NCBI GenBank assembly: GCA_051648405.1
Contig: JBOFFC010000097.1
Coordinates: 1 to 7,137 of the forward strand
DNA length: 7,137 bases
Origin: JBOFFC01 sp051648405
GTDB taxonomy: Bacteria; Planctomycetota; Planctomycetia; Pirellulales; Lacipirellulaceae
Direction: 5' to 3'
The notes beneath the pieces are model-generated. The model had not been told where the DNA came from, ran no database searches, and saw only the letters and a program-made list of their open reading frames with translations. A program made the translations under genes and the position numbers. Of the stretch, positions 1-5,639 are shown in pieces. How positions within the stretch are numbered: position 1 is the first letter of the stretch; every line of letters begins with the position of its first letter.

Positions 1-162
1 GTGCTGAGGCGTAGCCGTAGTGGAAAGCGGGCGGGCGGACGGAAAAGCAAGCCGCCGCTGGACGCGGTTGAACGCTGATAAGCGGGAAGAACGAACGGCC
101 TCGCGCTCCCTTCATCCGCGTTGATCGGCGTGCATCGGCTGCTGCTGTTCGTTCTTCGTCCT
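1..162. other. Non-coding flank with palindromic element
   Basis: No convincing coding frame is seen here; the short open frames read as Arg-rich translations without family resemblance. The first 70 bases are purine-rich and GC-rich with nothing recognised. The rest is occupied by the palindromic element described separately, which extends into the stop codon of the dockerin gene. Whatever gene lies further left is outside the window. Confidence 0.6.
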
Positions 163-168
163 TCAGCG
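73..168. repeat. Palindromic intergenic element, copy 1
   Basis: A perfect 11-bp inverted repeat, gaagaacgaac at 86-96 and gttcgttcttc at 147-157, is extended outward by a second pair, cgctga at 73-78 and tcagcg at 163-168. The centre (112-143) carries a core, tcatccgcgtt then catcggctgct, that recurs at 3000-3031 with 27 of 32 aligned bases identical. The right arm overlaps the TGA stop (163-165) of the minus-strand dockerin gene, so the transcript would fold immediately at its 3' end. It could act as a terminator-like or 3'-stabilising structure, although no U-run follows. Similar degenerate cgcg/atccgcg palindromes are, from memory, common between planctomycete genes; that part is background knowledge. 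Confidence 0.7.
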
Positions 169-2061
169 CAACCCGCGGATGGCCGGCGTGAACTGCGGGC
201 GGAGCTTCGTCTCGGTCGCGAGCGACGCCAGCGCCTCGTCGATCGCCGCGGCGCTCTTTGCCGCGGCGGGGGCTTCGGCGCGCGGCCTGGCCGCGTCGGT
301 CCGGATCAGCAGCAGGTTGTCGCGGTGGTCGGGCGATGCTGCGCTGCTGGTTGGTTGCGTAGCGGTCGATGAACCCGTGCGGAGCGACACGGGCGCCGCG
401 ACGAACGCCGCACGCAGCGGTTCGTTGTCCGTCGTCGCGGGTTCTGTTGCCGGCGTTACTACAGCGAGTGCCTCGTCAATGACCGAAGCGCTCGGCGGCG
501 CCCCGGCCCCGAGGTTGTCACGCCACACGGTGTAGTCGGCCGCGTTGACGACCCCGTCGCCGTTGGCGTCGGCGCGGAGCCGCGCGCCGCTGCCGTAGTC
601 CGCCACCCACACGGCGTAGTCAAGCTGATCGACGACGCCGCTGCGATCGAAGTCGCCGGGAACGGCGGGGGGGTCAATCAGGACTTGCGTGAAGAGCTCC
701 TCATCGACGTCGGGACGCGTGCCGACGACGAAGAGGCGGTCGTCGATCGAGGTGATCGAGACGGGGTTGGGGAGAGGATCTCCGTCACCGAATCGCACCG
801 GCACGGTGCCTGCTTCCGTTCCGTCGCTCTTCCAGAGCTCCAGGCCGCTTACGCCGTCGTTGGCGCGAAAGTAGAGCGTCCCCCCCGCGTTCGTGAGGTA
901 GCGAGGGTACCCCGAGCTAGAACCGGCGCGGATGTCCTTGACGAGGGTGGTGCCGGCGGCCGTCCCGTCGCTCTTCCAGAGCCCGTTGCCGTTCCCGCCG
1001 TCGTTGGCGGAAAAGTAGAGCGTCCCCCCCACGTTCGTCACGGCCCCTGGGTTGGCGTCGCCGGAACCGGTGTTGATGTCCTTGACGAGGGTGGTGCCGG
1101 GGGCCGTCCCGTCGCTCTTCCAGAGCTCCCGGCCGTTCACGTGGTCGTTGGCGGTGAAGTAGATCGTCCCCCCCACGTTCGTTAGGAACTCCGGGTAGGC
1201 GCCGTAGGAACCGGCGCTGATGTCCTTGACGAGGGTGGTGCCGGCGGCCGTCCCGTCGCTCTTCCAGAGCTCCGAGCCGTTCACGTCGTCATAGGCGCGA
1301 AAGTAGAGCGTCCCCCCCACGTTCGTCAGGAAAGATGGGAAGGCGCCGAGGGAACCGGCGTTGATGTCCTTGACCAGGGTGGTGCCGGGGGCCGTCCCGT
1401 CGCTCTTCCAGAGCTCGTAGCCGTTCACGCCGTCGGTGGCGGTGAAGTAGAGCGTCCCCCCCACGTTCGTCAGGAAAGATGGGAAGGCACCGTAGGAACC
1501 GGCGTTGATGTCCTTGACGAGGGTGGTGCCAGCCTCTGTTCCGTCGCTCTTCCAGAGCTCGTAGCCGTTCACGCCGTCGTTGGCGCGAAAGTAGAGCGTC
1601 CCCCCCACGTTCGTCAGGTGATATGGGACGGCGCCGCCGGTGGAACCGGGGTTGATGTTCTTGACGAGGGTGGTGCCGGCGGCCGTCCCGTCGCTCTTCC
1701 AGAGCTCGTAGCCGTTCACGCCGTCGTTGGCGGTGAAGTAAAGCGTCCCCGCAACGTTCGTTAGGGACCCTGGTTGGGCGCTGAGGGAACCGGGGTTGAT
1801 GTCCTTAACGAGGGTGGTGCCGGTGGCCGTCCCGTCGCTCTTCCAGAGCTCCCGGCCGTTTACGCCGTCGTTGGCGCGAAAGTAGAGCGTCCCCGCAACG
1901 TTCGTCAGGGACCGTGGTTGGGCGCTGAGGGAACCGCCATTGATGTCCTCCAGCAGCTCGAGGTCTCCGGCCAGCGTGCGGCGTGACTCGAGTGACTCGA
2001 ACCGCAGCGATCGTTGGTGCGAGTCGCGCCGTGGCTTGTTCGATGAGCGTTCGCGGTCCAT
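163..2061 (-). CDS. ELWxxDGT-repeat protein with type I dockerin, exported
   Basis: This 632-residue protein is predicted to be extracellular or cell-surface. Residues 18-33 form a planctomycete-type leader (LRFESLESRR then LAGD), resembling the LEPR-XLL export motif, instead of a classic hydrophobic signal peptide. Residues 36-420 are eight tandem units of 48 residues (unit 3 has 49), each with TLYF, NDGVNG, ELWKSDGT and LVKDI blocks. Residues 421-467 look like a decayed half-unit. Residues 468-518 are a type I dockerin with two calcium loops: D470, D472, S474, D478, D481, and D498, N500, D502, N506, D509. The tail (519-632) is Ala/Thr/Pro-rich and ends TPAIRGLR. The ATG at 2061 has a weak GAGG five bases upstream. 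The ligand is unknown; eight units of this size would suit a beta-propeller, which is inference. It probably follows the 173-residue gene in one transcript (78-bp gap). Confidence 0.92.
   Translation of the reverse strand: MDRERSSNKPRRDSHQRSLRFESLESRRTLAGDLELLEDINGGSLSAQPRSLTNVAGTLYFRANDGVNGRELWKSDGTATGTTLVKDINPGSLSAQPGSLTNVAGTLYFTANDGVNGYELWKSDGTAAGTTLVKNINPGSTGGAVPYHLTNVGGTLYFRANDGVNGYELWKSDGTEAGTTLVKDINAGSYGAFPSFLTNVGGTLYFTATDGVNGYELWKSDGTAPGTTLVKDINAGSLGAFPSFLTNVGGTLYFRAYDDVNGSELWKSDGTAAGTTLVKDISAGSYGAYPEFLTNVGGTIYFTANDHVNGRELWKSDGTAPGTTLVKDINTGSGDANPGAVTNVGGTLYFSANDGGNGNGLWKSDGTAAGTTLVKDIRAGSSSGYPRYLTNAGGTLYFRANDGVSGLELWKSDGTEAGTVPVRFGDGDPLPNPVSITSIDDRLFVVGTRPDVDEELFTQVLIDPPAVPGDFDRSGVVDQLDYAVWVADYGSGARLRADANGDGVVNAADYTVWRDNLGAGAPPSASVIDEALAVVTPATEPATTDNEPLRAAFVAAPVSLRTGSSTATQPTSSAASPDHRDNLLLIRTDAARPRAEAPAAAKSAAAIDEALASLATETKLRPQFTPAIRGLR
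508..660 (-). other. Type I dockerin domain (residues 468-518)
   Basis: Two EF-hand-like calcium loops can be read directly: DFDRSGVVDQLD and DANGDGVVNAAD. Each is followed by a short helix (YAVWVADYG and YTVWRDNLG). The duplicated DY-x-VW pattern is typical of planctomycete dockerins. In cellulosomal clostridia such domains bind cohesins. No cohesin is present in this window, and many planctomycete dockerins have no known partner, so the binding role here is open. Confidence 0.88.
802..1956 (-). repeat. Tandem 144-bp coding repeat, eight ELWxxDGT units
   Basis: Eight in-frame units span protein residues 36-83, 84-131, 132-180, 181-228, 229-276, 277-324, 325-372 and 373-420. The ELW positions are 71, 119, 168, 216, 264, 312, 360 (here GLW) and 408. 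On the plus strand the block gtcccgtcgctcttccagag recurs nearly unchanged each period. Near-identity at DNA level points to recent expansion or gene conversion. The unit-7 change of E to G and the extra residue in unit 3 are the main irregularities. Confidence 0.93.
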
Positions 2062-2066
2062 GTCGA

Positions 2067-2070
2067 CCTC
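2067..2070 (-). promoter_or_regulatory. Weak ribosome binding site for the dockerin gene
   Basis: On the minus strand GAGG is followed by five bases (tcgac) and the ATG at 2061. This supports that start, as does the placement of the leader motif about 18 residues in. Confidence 0.4.
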
Positions 2071-2102
2071 GGAAGGAGCGAGGAGTGGGTTGTTCGGAGT
2101 CG

Positions 2103-2138
2103 CTACGCTCGCAATTATGGCGGGTAACCGCAGCGTAG
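2103..2138 (-). terminator. Hairpin just after the PPC-like gene
   Basis: The arms ctacgct (2103-2109) and agcgtag (2132-2138) are perfect 7-bp inverted repeats around a 22-base loop. On the minus strand the stem begins one base after the TAG stop (2142-2140) of the upstream gene and lies about 40 bases before the start of the dockerin gene. No U-run follows, so it may be an intercistronic stability or attenuation element rather than a true terminator. Confidence 0.4.
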
Positions 2139-2139
2139 C

Positions 2140-2661
2140 CTACCCCCGCGTTCTTGCCGGAGCAAACGTCAGGCGAGCCGGCGGCGTCATCCGTCGGAGT
2201 GATCGCAGCGCGGCGGACTCGAACGGCTGGTTGAGGTTCACCAGTCGGATGCGGTAGTCGAAGTCGGCGTCGTTCCCCCGTTCGCTGACGAACGCCCTGT
2301 ACTCGCCCGACACGGGGGCGGTAAACGAAATCGTCGCGTTCTCGCTACAGAAGTCCTCGGCCAAGAACGACCCGTCAGGGCGGCGAATGAGAAGGTTCAC
2401 CGTGTTGCCGGTGACGGCGCGCCCCTCGCCGACCGAGACGATGACACGGTCGCCGGCAGCCACCTGGAAGTGGAAGCCGTCGAAGGGGTCTTCAAGGCCG
2501 ACTTCGCGGGTGACCTCTTCGCCGTTGGACAGAGGCGTGAACGAAAGGGCGTAGTGGCGTTCGAGCGACTCGAACCGAAGACGACGAACAAGGGGGGCGG
2601 ACTTTATAGAGGCGTTGTCCGGATTCGCTTGGCTGCGATGCGGCGTCCCGAAGTCAGACAC
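2140..2661 (-). CDS. Small exported protein with leader and PPC-like beta domain
   Basis: This 173-residue protein is predicted to be exported. It starts at a GTG (2661), the first usable start after an in-frame TGA 15 bases upstream; no Shine-Dalgarno is visible. Residues 25-40 hold a leader (VRRLRFESLERHYALS) of the kind found in both neighbours. Residues 44-142 resemble the bacterial pre-peptidase C-terminal (PPC) beta-sandwich: GFHFQVAAGDRVIVSV (62-77), then NLLIRRPDGSFLAE (89-102), then ISFTAPVSGEYRAFVS (111-126) and a YRIRLV strand. PPC domains usually sit on secreted peptidases; here there is no catalytic domain, so the gene encodes a free-standing accessory domain or a shortened protein. 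The tail (148-173) is Arg-rich. The family call rests on pattern only. Confidence 0.72.
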   Translation of the reverse strand: MSDFGTPHRSQANPDNASIKSAPLVRRLRFESLERHYALSFTPLSNGEEVTREVGLEDPFDGFHFQVAAGDRVIVSVGEGRAVTGNTVNLLIRRPDGSFLAEDFCSENATISFTAPVSGEYRAFVSERGNDADFDYRIRLVNLNQPFESAALRSLRRMTPPARLTFAPARTRG

Positions 2662-2683
2662 GAGATGCCCGACTCGTCAACCA

Positions 2684-2842
2684 TCAGGCGCCCGGCGGCC
2701 GAGAGCTCGCTTGATGGGGAGAAGGAGTACGCGCGGGGCGGTCCCGCACCAACTCCAGATCCCCCGCGAGCATCGCCCGGTCCTCGAGTCGCTCGACGCG
2801 GAGCGTGCGGCGGGTCGGCTCGGTCTTGCGGCGGCGGGGCAT
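2684..2842 (-). pseudogene. Orphan export-leader ORF, probable truncated surface-protein gene
   Basis: A 52-codon frame begins at an ATG (2842) and encodes an Arg/Lys-rich start, then TRRTLRVERLEDRAMLAGD (10-28), a canonical planctomycete leader, then LELV-RD. The stretch LAGDLEL is identical to the start of the mature part of the dockerin protein (residues 30-36 there). After about residue 34 the sequence turns into low-information Pro/Arg/Ser residues and stops at a TGA (2686-2684), 22 bases before the GTG of the PPC-like gene. No other minus-strand frame restores ELWxxDGT-like sequence, so the body appears lost rather than simply frameshifted. A real small protein, or a leader peptide coupled to the next gene, remains possible. 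Confidence 0.5.
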
Positions 2843-2924
2843 GGCGGAGAGGGCCGGCAGAGGGCAGACGGCAGGAGAACGGGGGCTGGCCTGCGGCATC
2901 AACTACAGCGACGGTATTGCGGGG

Positions 2925-3107
2925 AGGCGCTAGTGGCGCCGGCGGAAAAACGGAACCGTGAATGGCCGCGAATCCTCGCGAATGACGCAGAGACGCTCGT
3001 CATCCGCGTTCCTCTGCGTCCATCGGCGGCTATTCCTCGTCCGTCCGTATTCGCGTCGCTTCGCGCGGATTCGCGGTTCCCTCTCGTAATCGCCGCCGCT
3101 AGCGCCT
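2925..3107. repeat. Large nested imperfect inverted repeat, copy 2 of the palindromic element
   Basis: Successive arm pairs close around position 3016. They are: aggcgctagtggcg (2925-2938) with cgccgctagcgcct (3094-3107, one mismatch), ggaaccg (2952-2958) with cggttcc (3074-3080), cgcgaatcc (2967-2975) with ggattcgcg (3067-3075), and gacgcagag (2984-2992) with ctctgcgtc (3012-3020). The core at 3000-3031 matches 112-143 at 27 of 32 bases. The element fills the divergent spacer between the minus-strand surface cluster and the plus-strand exported protein gene. Whether it is a mobile repeat or a regulatory structure cannot be told from one locus. Confidence 0.7.
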
Positions 3108-3203
3108 GCGGCGCCGGCGGGGGCTTGGCATTGCGACCGCCCGTCGGGGGCCTCTATGACTCGCCCTCGGCGCTCACCCCTCGGGCGACCGCCCCTGTCT
3201 TGA

Positions 3204-3209
3204 TGGAGG
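3204..3209 (+). promoter_or_regulatory. Shine-Dalgarno site for the exported protein gene
   Basis: The sequence tggagg lies seven bases before the GTG at 3217. It is the clearest ribosome binding site in the window and fixes the GTG start, which also places a good signal peptide at the N-terminus. Confidence 0.7.
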
Positions 3210-3216
3210 CCCCGCC

Positions 3217-4275
3217 GTGATTCGTTCGCTGCTCGCGCTCAGCTTTGTCCCGGTCGCCGCGCTGGCGGCCGACACGGCCCCGTCGCACGTTGGATCGTCG
3301 CCGTACGCCGCGCTGCTAACCCCGGCGATCGACGCGCCGCTGCCGGTCGTGGCGCCCGCTTCCGCGGCGCAGGTCGATCCCCTCGCGCCGGTCTCCGATT
3401 CCTCCGCTGACGTTGGCGCCGACGCGCTCGCGAGCGCGCCCGACGACACTCCGATCGAGACTGCACAGTCCGGCGCTCCGCCTGCGATCCAGCCGCTCGC
3501 CACGCTCGGCCCGCAGATCGACCTCGAGCGCGGCGACCCCAACGGGGTTCTGGATGGCGTCGGCTGGGTCCTGGGGATCCCGAGCAAGCTCGTGCTGTGG
3601 GACAGCCGCGTGAACAACCACGCCGTCTCGGAGAAGACCGTTGAGGACGCGACCGAGTTCCTCGCCGACAACGGCGTGAGCGGCGTGATGGTCCGCGTCA
3701 ACCAGTACGACCCGCTCGGCGAGTGGCAGCGACTGATCGAGAACGACAAGGTTGGCGTCGGCTGGCGGGCGACGGTCGGCAGCCTCTACACGCTCGGCTA
3801 CTCGGTGCTGCCCGGCCGGCTGTTCGGTGGCGACTGGTACAACCCGTTCACCGACACGGTCCACGTGTACTCCGACGTCCCGGCGCTCGCGCTCGAGCAG
3901 GCCGCCGCCGCCAAGGACACCCGCGAGAAGACCCACCCGGGATTCTACTCGGCGGTGCGGCTGCTGCCGTTCGTGGGGATCGTCCACGAGGCCCGCAGCA
4001 AGCAGAAGGTGTTCGCGCACGTCGATGCGAACGGCACCGTCGAAGAGCGGGCCGAGGCGCGGCGCGTCTTGCAGCCGCAGATGGGCGCCGAGGTCGGCGG
4101 CCAGGCTGCGCTCCTCGCGCCGGGGGCGCAAGCGCTGCTGTCGGTCGGGGGCGCCGCGGTTGGCCACGTCGTGGGACGCGTGCAAGCCGCGCGGATCGAA
4201 GACGAAGCGGTCACGCAGGCCTCGGCCGAAGGGCCGGTGGGCGAAGCGCTCGACGACGAGTCCTCGAAGCGCTGA
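3217..4275 (+). CDS. Exported protein of unknown function with degenerate metallopeptidase-like segment
   Basis: This 352-residue protein has a signal peptide (MIRSLLALSF then VPVAALA, cleavage near residue 17-18). An Ala/Pro-rich, probably disordered stretch (about 25-95) follows, then a conserved-looking core (100-295). The core includes WVLGIPSKLVLWDSRVNNH (117-135), VRVNQYDPLGEW (159-170), and WYNPFTDTVHVYSD then VPALALEQAAAAKD (207-234). In planctomycete proteins that I recall as related, the last segment contains an HExxH-like LHEAAxAKD motif. Here the three positions read E227, Q228 and A231, so zinc binding would be lost. Residues 297-320 (Gly/Ala/Leu-rich, with GHVVGRV) may form a membrane segment. 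The gene stands alone on its strand. The exact function is unknown; the metallopeptidase link is inference from memory. Confidence 0.85.
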   Translation: MIRSLLALSFVPVAALAADTAPSHVGSSPYAALLTPAIDAPLPVVAPASAAQVDPLAPVSDSSADVGADALASAPDDTPIETAQSGAPPAIQPLATLGPQIDLERGDPNGVLDGVGWVLGIPSKLVLWDSRVNNHAVSEKTVEDATEFLADNGVSGVMVRVNQYDPLGEWQRLIENDKVGVGWRATVGSLYTLGYSVLPGRLFGGDWYNPFTDTVHVYSDVPALALEQAAAAKDTREKTHPGFYSAVRLLPFVGIVHEARSKQKVFAHVDANGTVEERAEARRVLQPQMGAEVGGQAALLAPGAQALLSVGGAAVGHVVGRVQAARIEDEAVTQASAEGPVGEALDDESSKR

Positions 4276-4311
4276 GTGCGCCGCTCACGGACGTGCGCCC
4301 CGTACGCACTC

Positions 4312-4335
4312 CCTCTCCCCCTTCAGGGGGAGAGG
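4312..4335. terminator. Perfect 10-bp hairpin between convergent genes
   Basis: The stem ccctctccccc without its first base (4312-4321) pairs perfectly with gggggagagg (4326-4335) around a ttca loop. It lies 37 bases after the plus-strand stop (4275) and 53 bases beyond the minus-strand stop (4389). It could therefore end or protect transcripts from both sides. There is no T-run on either strand, so a classic intrinsic terminator is not supported. The neighbouring ttaggtgaggggg continues the C/G-rich pattern seen in widely dispersed bacterial intergenic repeats. Confidence 0.55.
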
Positions 4336-4388
4336 TTAGGTGAGGGGGTTTCGAAGCGTGTACCCGGGTTGCCCCCTCCCCTTTCGAC

Positions 4389-4784
4389 TCACTGCGCCAC
4401 CAGCGCCAAGATCTCGAGCGCCGCGAACGCCTGCGGCAGCGACGCGTCGGGCCGCTCTCGGCTGGCGCACCAGTGCGACGCCGCGCGCTCGTGGTAGACC
4501 TCACGCGACGCTTCGAGCAGGCGCGGGTCGATCCGTGTCACGGCGTCGCGCCATTGATAGACCGCCTCGTCGAGCGCCGCCGCGTCGCCACGCAGCGCGG
4601 CGAATACGGCGTCGTCGAGCCGCTCCAGCCGCTCAAGCGTTGCGGGGGCGATCTCCTCGCCCCACGCACACACGACGCGGTGCGTCCCCGGTGCGGGGCC
4701 GGCGAGCGCCGGGCCCGACGCGCTGGCGCCGGGCGCCAGCGAAGGTCGTGACGTGTTTCGGGTGGGGAGGGGGGTGGCGATCAT
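4389..4784 (-). CDS. Hypothetical protein, 131 residues
   Basis: I do not recognise this protein. From the ATG at 4784 it has a flexible Pro/Ala/Ser-rich start (1-35) and then a mostly helical stretch (45-131). The helical part includes ATLERLERLDDAVFAALRGD (48-67) and EAVYQWRDAVTRIDPRLLEA (73-92), and ends LPQAFAALEILALVAQ. No signal peptide or membrane segment is evident, so it is probably cytoplasmic. A GTG at 4862 would add 26 residues of Arg-rich sequence and is less likely. No Shine-Dalgarno site is visible. It is the third gene of the minus-strand run after carA and the coiled-coil gene, with a gap of about 130 bases, so co-transcription is possible but not shown. The acidic and hydrophobic spacing supports a real protein rather than an antisense shadow. 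Confidence 0.65.
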   Translation of the reverse strand: MIATPLPTRNTSRPSLAPGASASGPALAGPAPGTHRVVCAWGEEIAPATLERLERLDDAVFAALRGDAAALDEAVYQWRDAVTRIDPRLLEASREVYHERAASHWCASRERPDASLPQAFAALEILALVAQ

Positions 4785-4900
4785 CGGTCGGTCGGGGAAG
4801 AGGGTTTCTCGCTTGGGTCGTGGTACACAGAACCGCCGGGTCGTCACGCTCGCGACCCGCACCCCCCACTAGACACGCCCCGCGCACCCGGGGTTCGGGG

Positions 4901-4917
4901 CCCGCGAACGGCGCGGG
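4901..4917 (-). terminator. GC hairpin directly after the coiled-coil gene stop
   Basis: The arms cccgcg (4901-4906) and cgcggg (4912-4917) pair around a five-base loop. On the minus strand the stem starts at the base after the TAA stop (4920-4918). More C/G-rich inverted sequence follows (4877-4900). There is no U-run, so its role as a terminator is uncertain. Confidence 0.35.
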
Positions 4918-5619
4918 TTACGCCGCGTCGCTGCTCGGGCCGCGCTTCGTCCGCAGCCGTGCGAACTTCGAGGTCGCCGTCCCCGCAACCGGGGGCTGTT
5001 CCGCCTGGGGTTCCCACGAGGGGGAACCGGCCGACTGCCCTACGGGCGAAGGGGGCGCGGCGGTGATCTGGTCGATCAGGTCGGCGGCGCCCAACGTCTC
5101 GAGGGGTGCGAAGCCCGCGATGCCGATTCCTGTACCGGTCTCCGGCGTTGGCGCCGCACCGTCGAGCGGGAGTCCCGCCAGTTGCCGTTCGGCGGCCGAT
5201 CCCCATGCGTCGGCGCCGGGGGGAAGGCCCTCCGAGAGGGGCCACGCGTCGATCATCGACTGCAGCTCGGCCGACAGCGCGTTGTTCGCCGCTTGGACCC
5301 GGAGCAGCTCTTCGGTCCGCTCTTGCAGGCCTCGTTCGAGGTCGAATACGCGCGAGCGGGCGACCGCCAAGTCGTGCTCGAGCCGGCGTCGGTGCTCGTC
5401 GGCGGCGGCGCGCTCGGCGTCGCGTAGGCGGGTGGTCGCCTCGCGCGTGACTTGCTCTCGCGCGAAGCGGTCCCCCCAGCCGTCGAGCGCCTTGAGCGAC
5501 TCGTCGAGCGCCTCGAGCGAAGCGTCTCGCTCGGCGGCGAGTTGCGACTCGTCGTCCCACCACGCGTCCAACAGGGCTTGGACCGTCTCGCGCGCGGCGT
5601 CGTTCACGGTGGCGACCAT
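4918..5619 (-). CDS. Coiled-coil protein of unknown function, 233 residues
   Basis: The function is not recognised. From the ATG at 5619 the protein starts VATVNDAARETVQALLDAWW, then runs as a long charged helix (about 24-122) rich in Glu, Arg, Ala and Leu with heptad-like spacing, for example LAAERDASLEALDESLKALD and VFDLERGLQERTEELLRVQA. This is a probable coiled coil that could oligomerise. Residues 123-233 are Pro/Gly/Ala-rich and probably disordered, ending with a basic patch (KFARLRTKRG). No signal peptide or membrane segment is seen. An upstream GTG (5712) would add 31 Arg/Pro-rich residues and is disfavoured. It lies 211 bases downstream of carA on the same strand, with a hairpin just before its start. 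It may be co-transcribed with carA, though the gap allows its own promoter. A structural or scaffold role is only a guess. Confidence 0.78.
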   Translation of the reverse strand: MVATVNDAARETVQALLDAWWDDESQLAAERDASLEALDESLKALDGWGDRFAREQVTREATTRLRDAERAAADEHRRRLEHDLAVARSRVFDLERGLQERTEELLRVQAANNALSAELQSMIDAWPLSEGLPPGADAWGSAAERQLAGLPLDGAAPTPETGTGIGIAGFAPLETLGAADLIDQITAAPPSPVGQSAGSPSWEPQAEQPPVAGTATSKFARLRTKRGPSSDAA

Positions 5620-5639
5620 GCGTGGCGAACCGGCGGCGA

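Larger units (their letters stand above)
2843..3216. other. Divergent intergenic region
   Basis: This stretch of about 370 bases has no credible gene. It holds the upstream region of the minus-strand leader ORF (2843-2924), the large inverted repeat (2925-3107), and a leader for the plus-strand gene (3108-3216) that ends in a clear ribosome binding site. A 10-bp direct repeat, gcgaccgccc, occurs at 3133-3142 and 3185-3194. I found no well-spaced promoter hexamers in either direction. Confidence 0.6.

Noticed and set aside
685..1185. Plus-strand open frame of 166 codons across the repeats
   Set aside because: It is antisense to the ELWxxDGT units. The periodic translation only mirrors the 144-bp repeat, and no start signal or domain supports it.
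802..1956. Regular repeats considered as a CRISPR array
   Set aside because: The period is 144 bases, the units are continuous coding sequence without unique spacers, and there are no cas genes nearby.
2587..2684. Small frame starting at the ATG overlapping the orphan leader's stop
   Set aside because: It encodes only about 26 residues with no recognisable feature and overlaps the start of the PPC-like gene out of frame. The TGATG overlap is probably chance.
3125..3160. TTGGCA and TATGAC as a promoter for the gene at 3217
   Set aside because: The spacing is 24 bases, too long for a sigma-70-type promoter, and shifting either hexamer loses most matches.
3133..3194. Direct repeat gcgaccgccc at 3133-3142 and 3185-3194 as an operator pair
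   Set aside because: Ten GC-rich bases recurring once in GC-rich DNA is weak evidence, and there is no symmetry or third copy.
3316..4185. Minus-strand open frame of 289 codons
   Set aside because: It is antisense to the signal-peptide protein at 3217-4275. The translation is Arg/Val/Asp-rich and repetitive, with no leader or domain, and the plus-strand gene has a good ribosome binding site.
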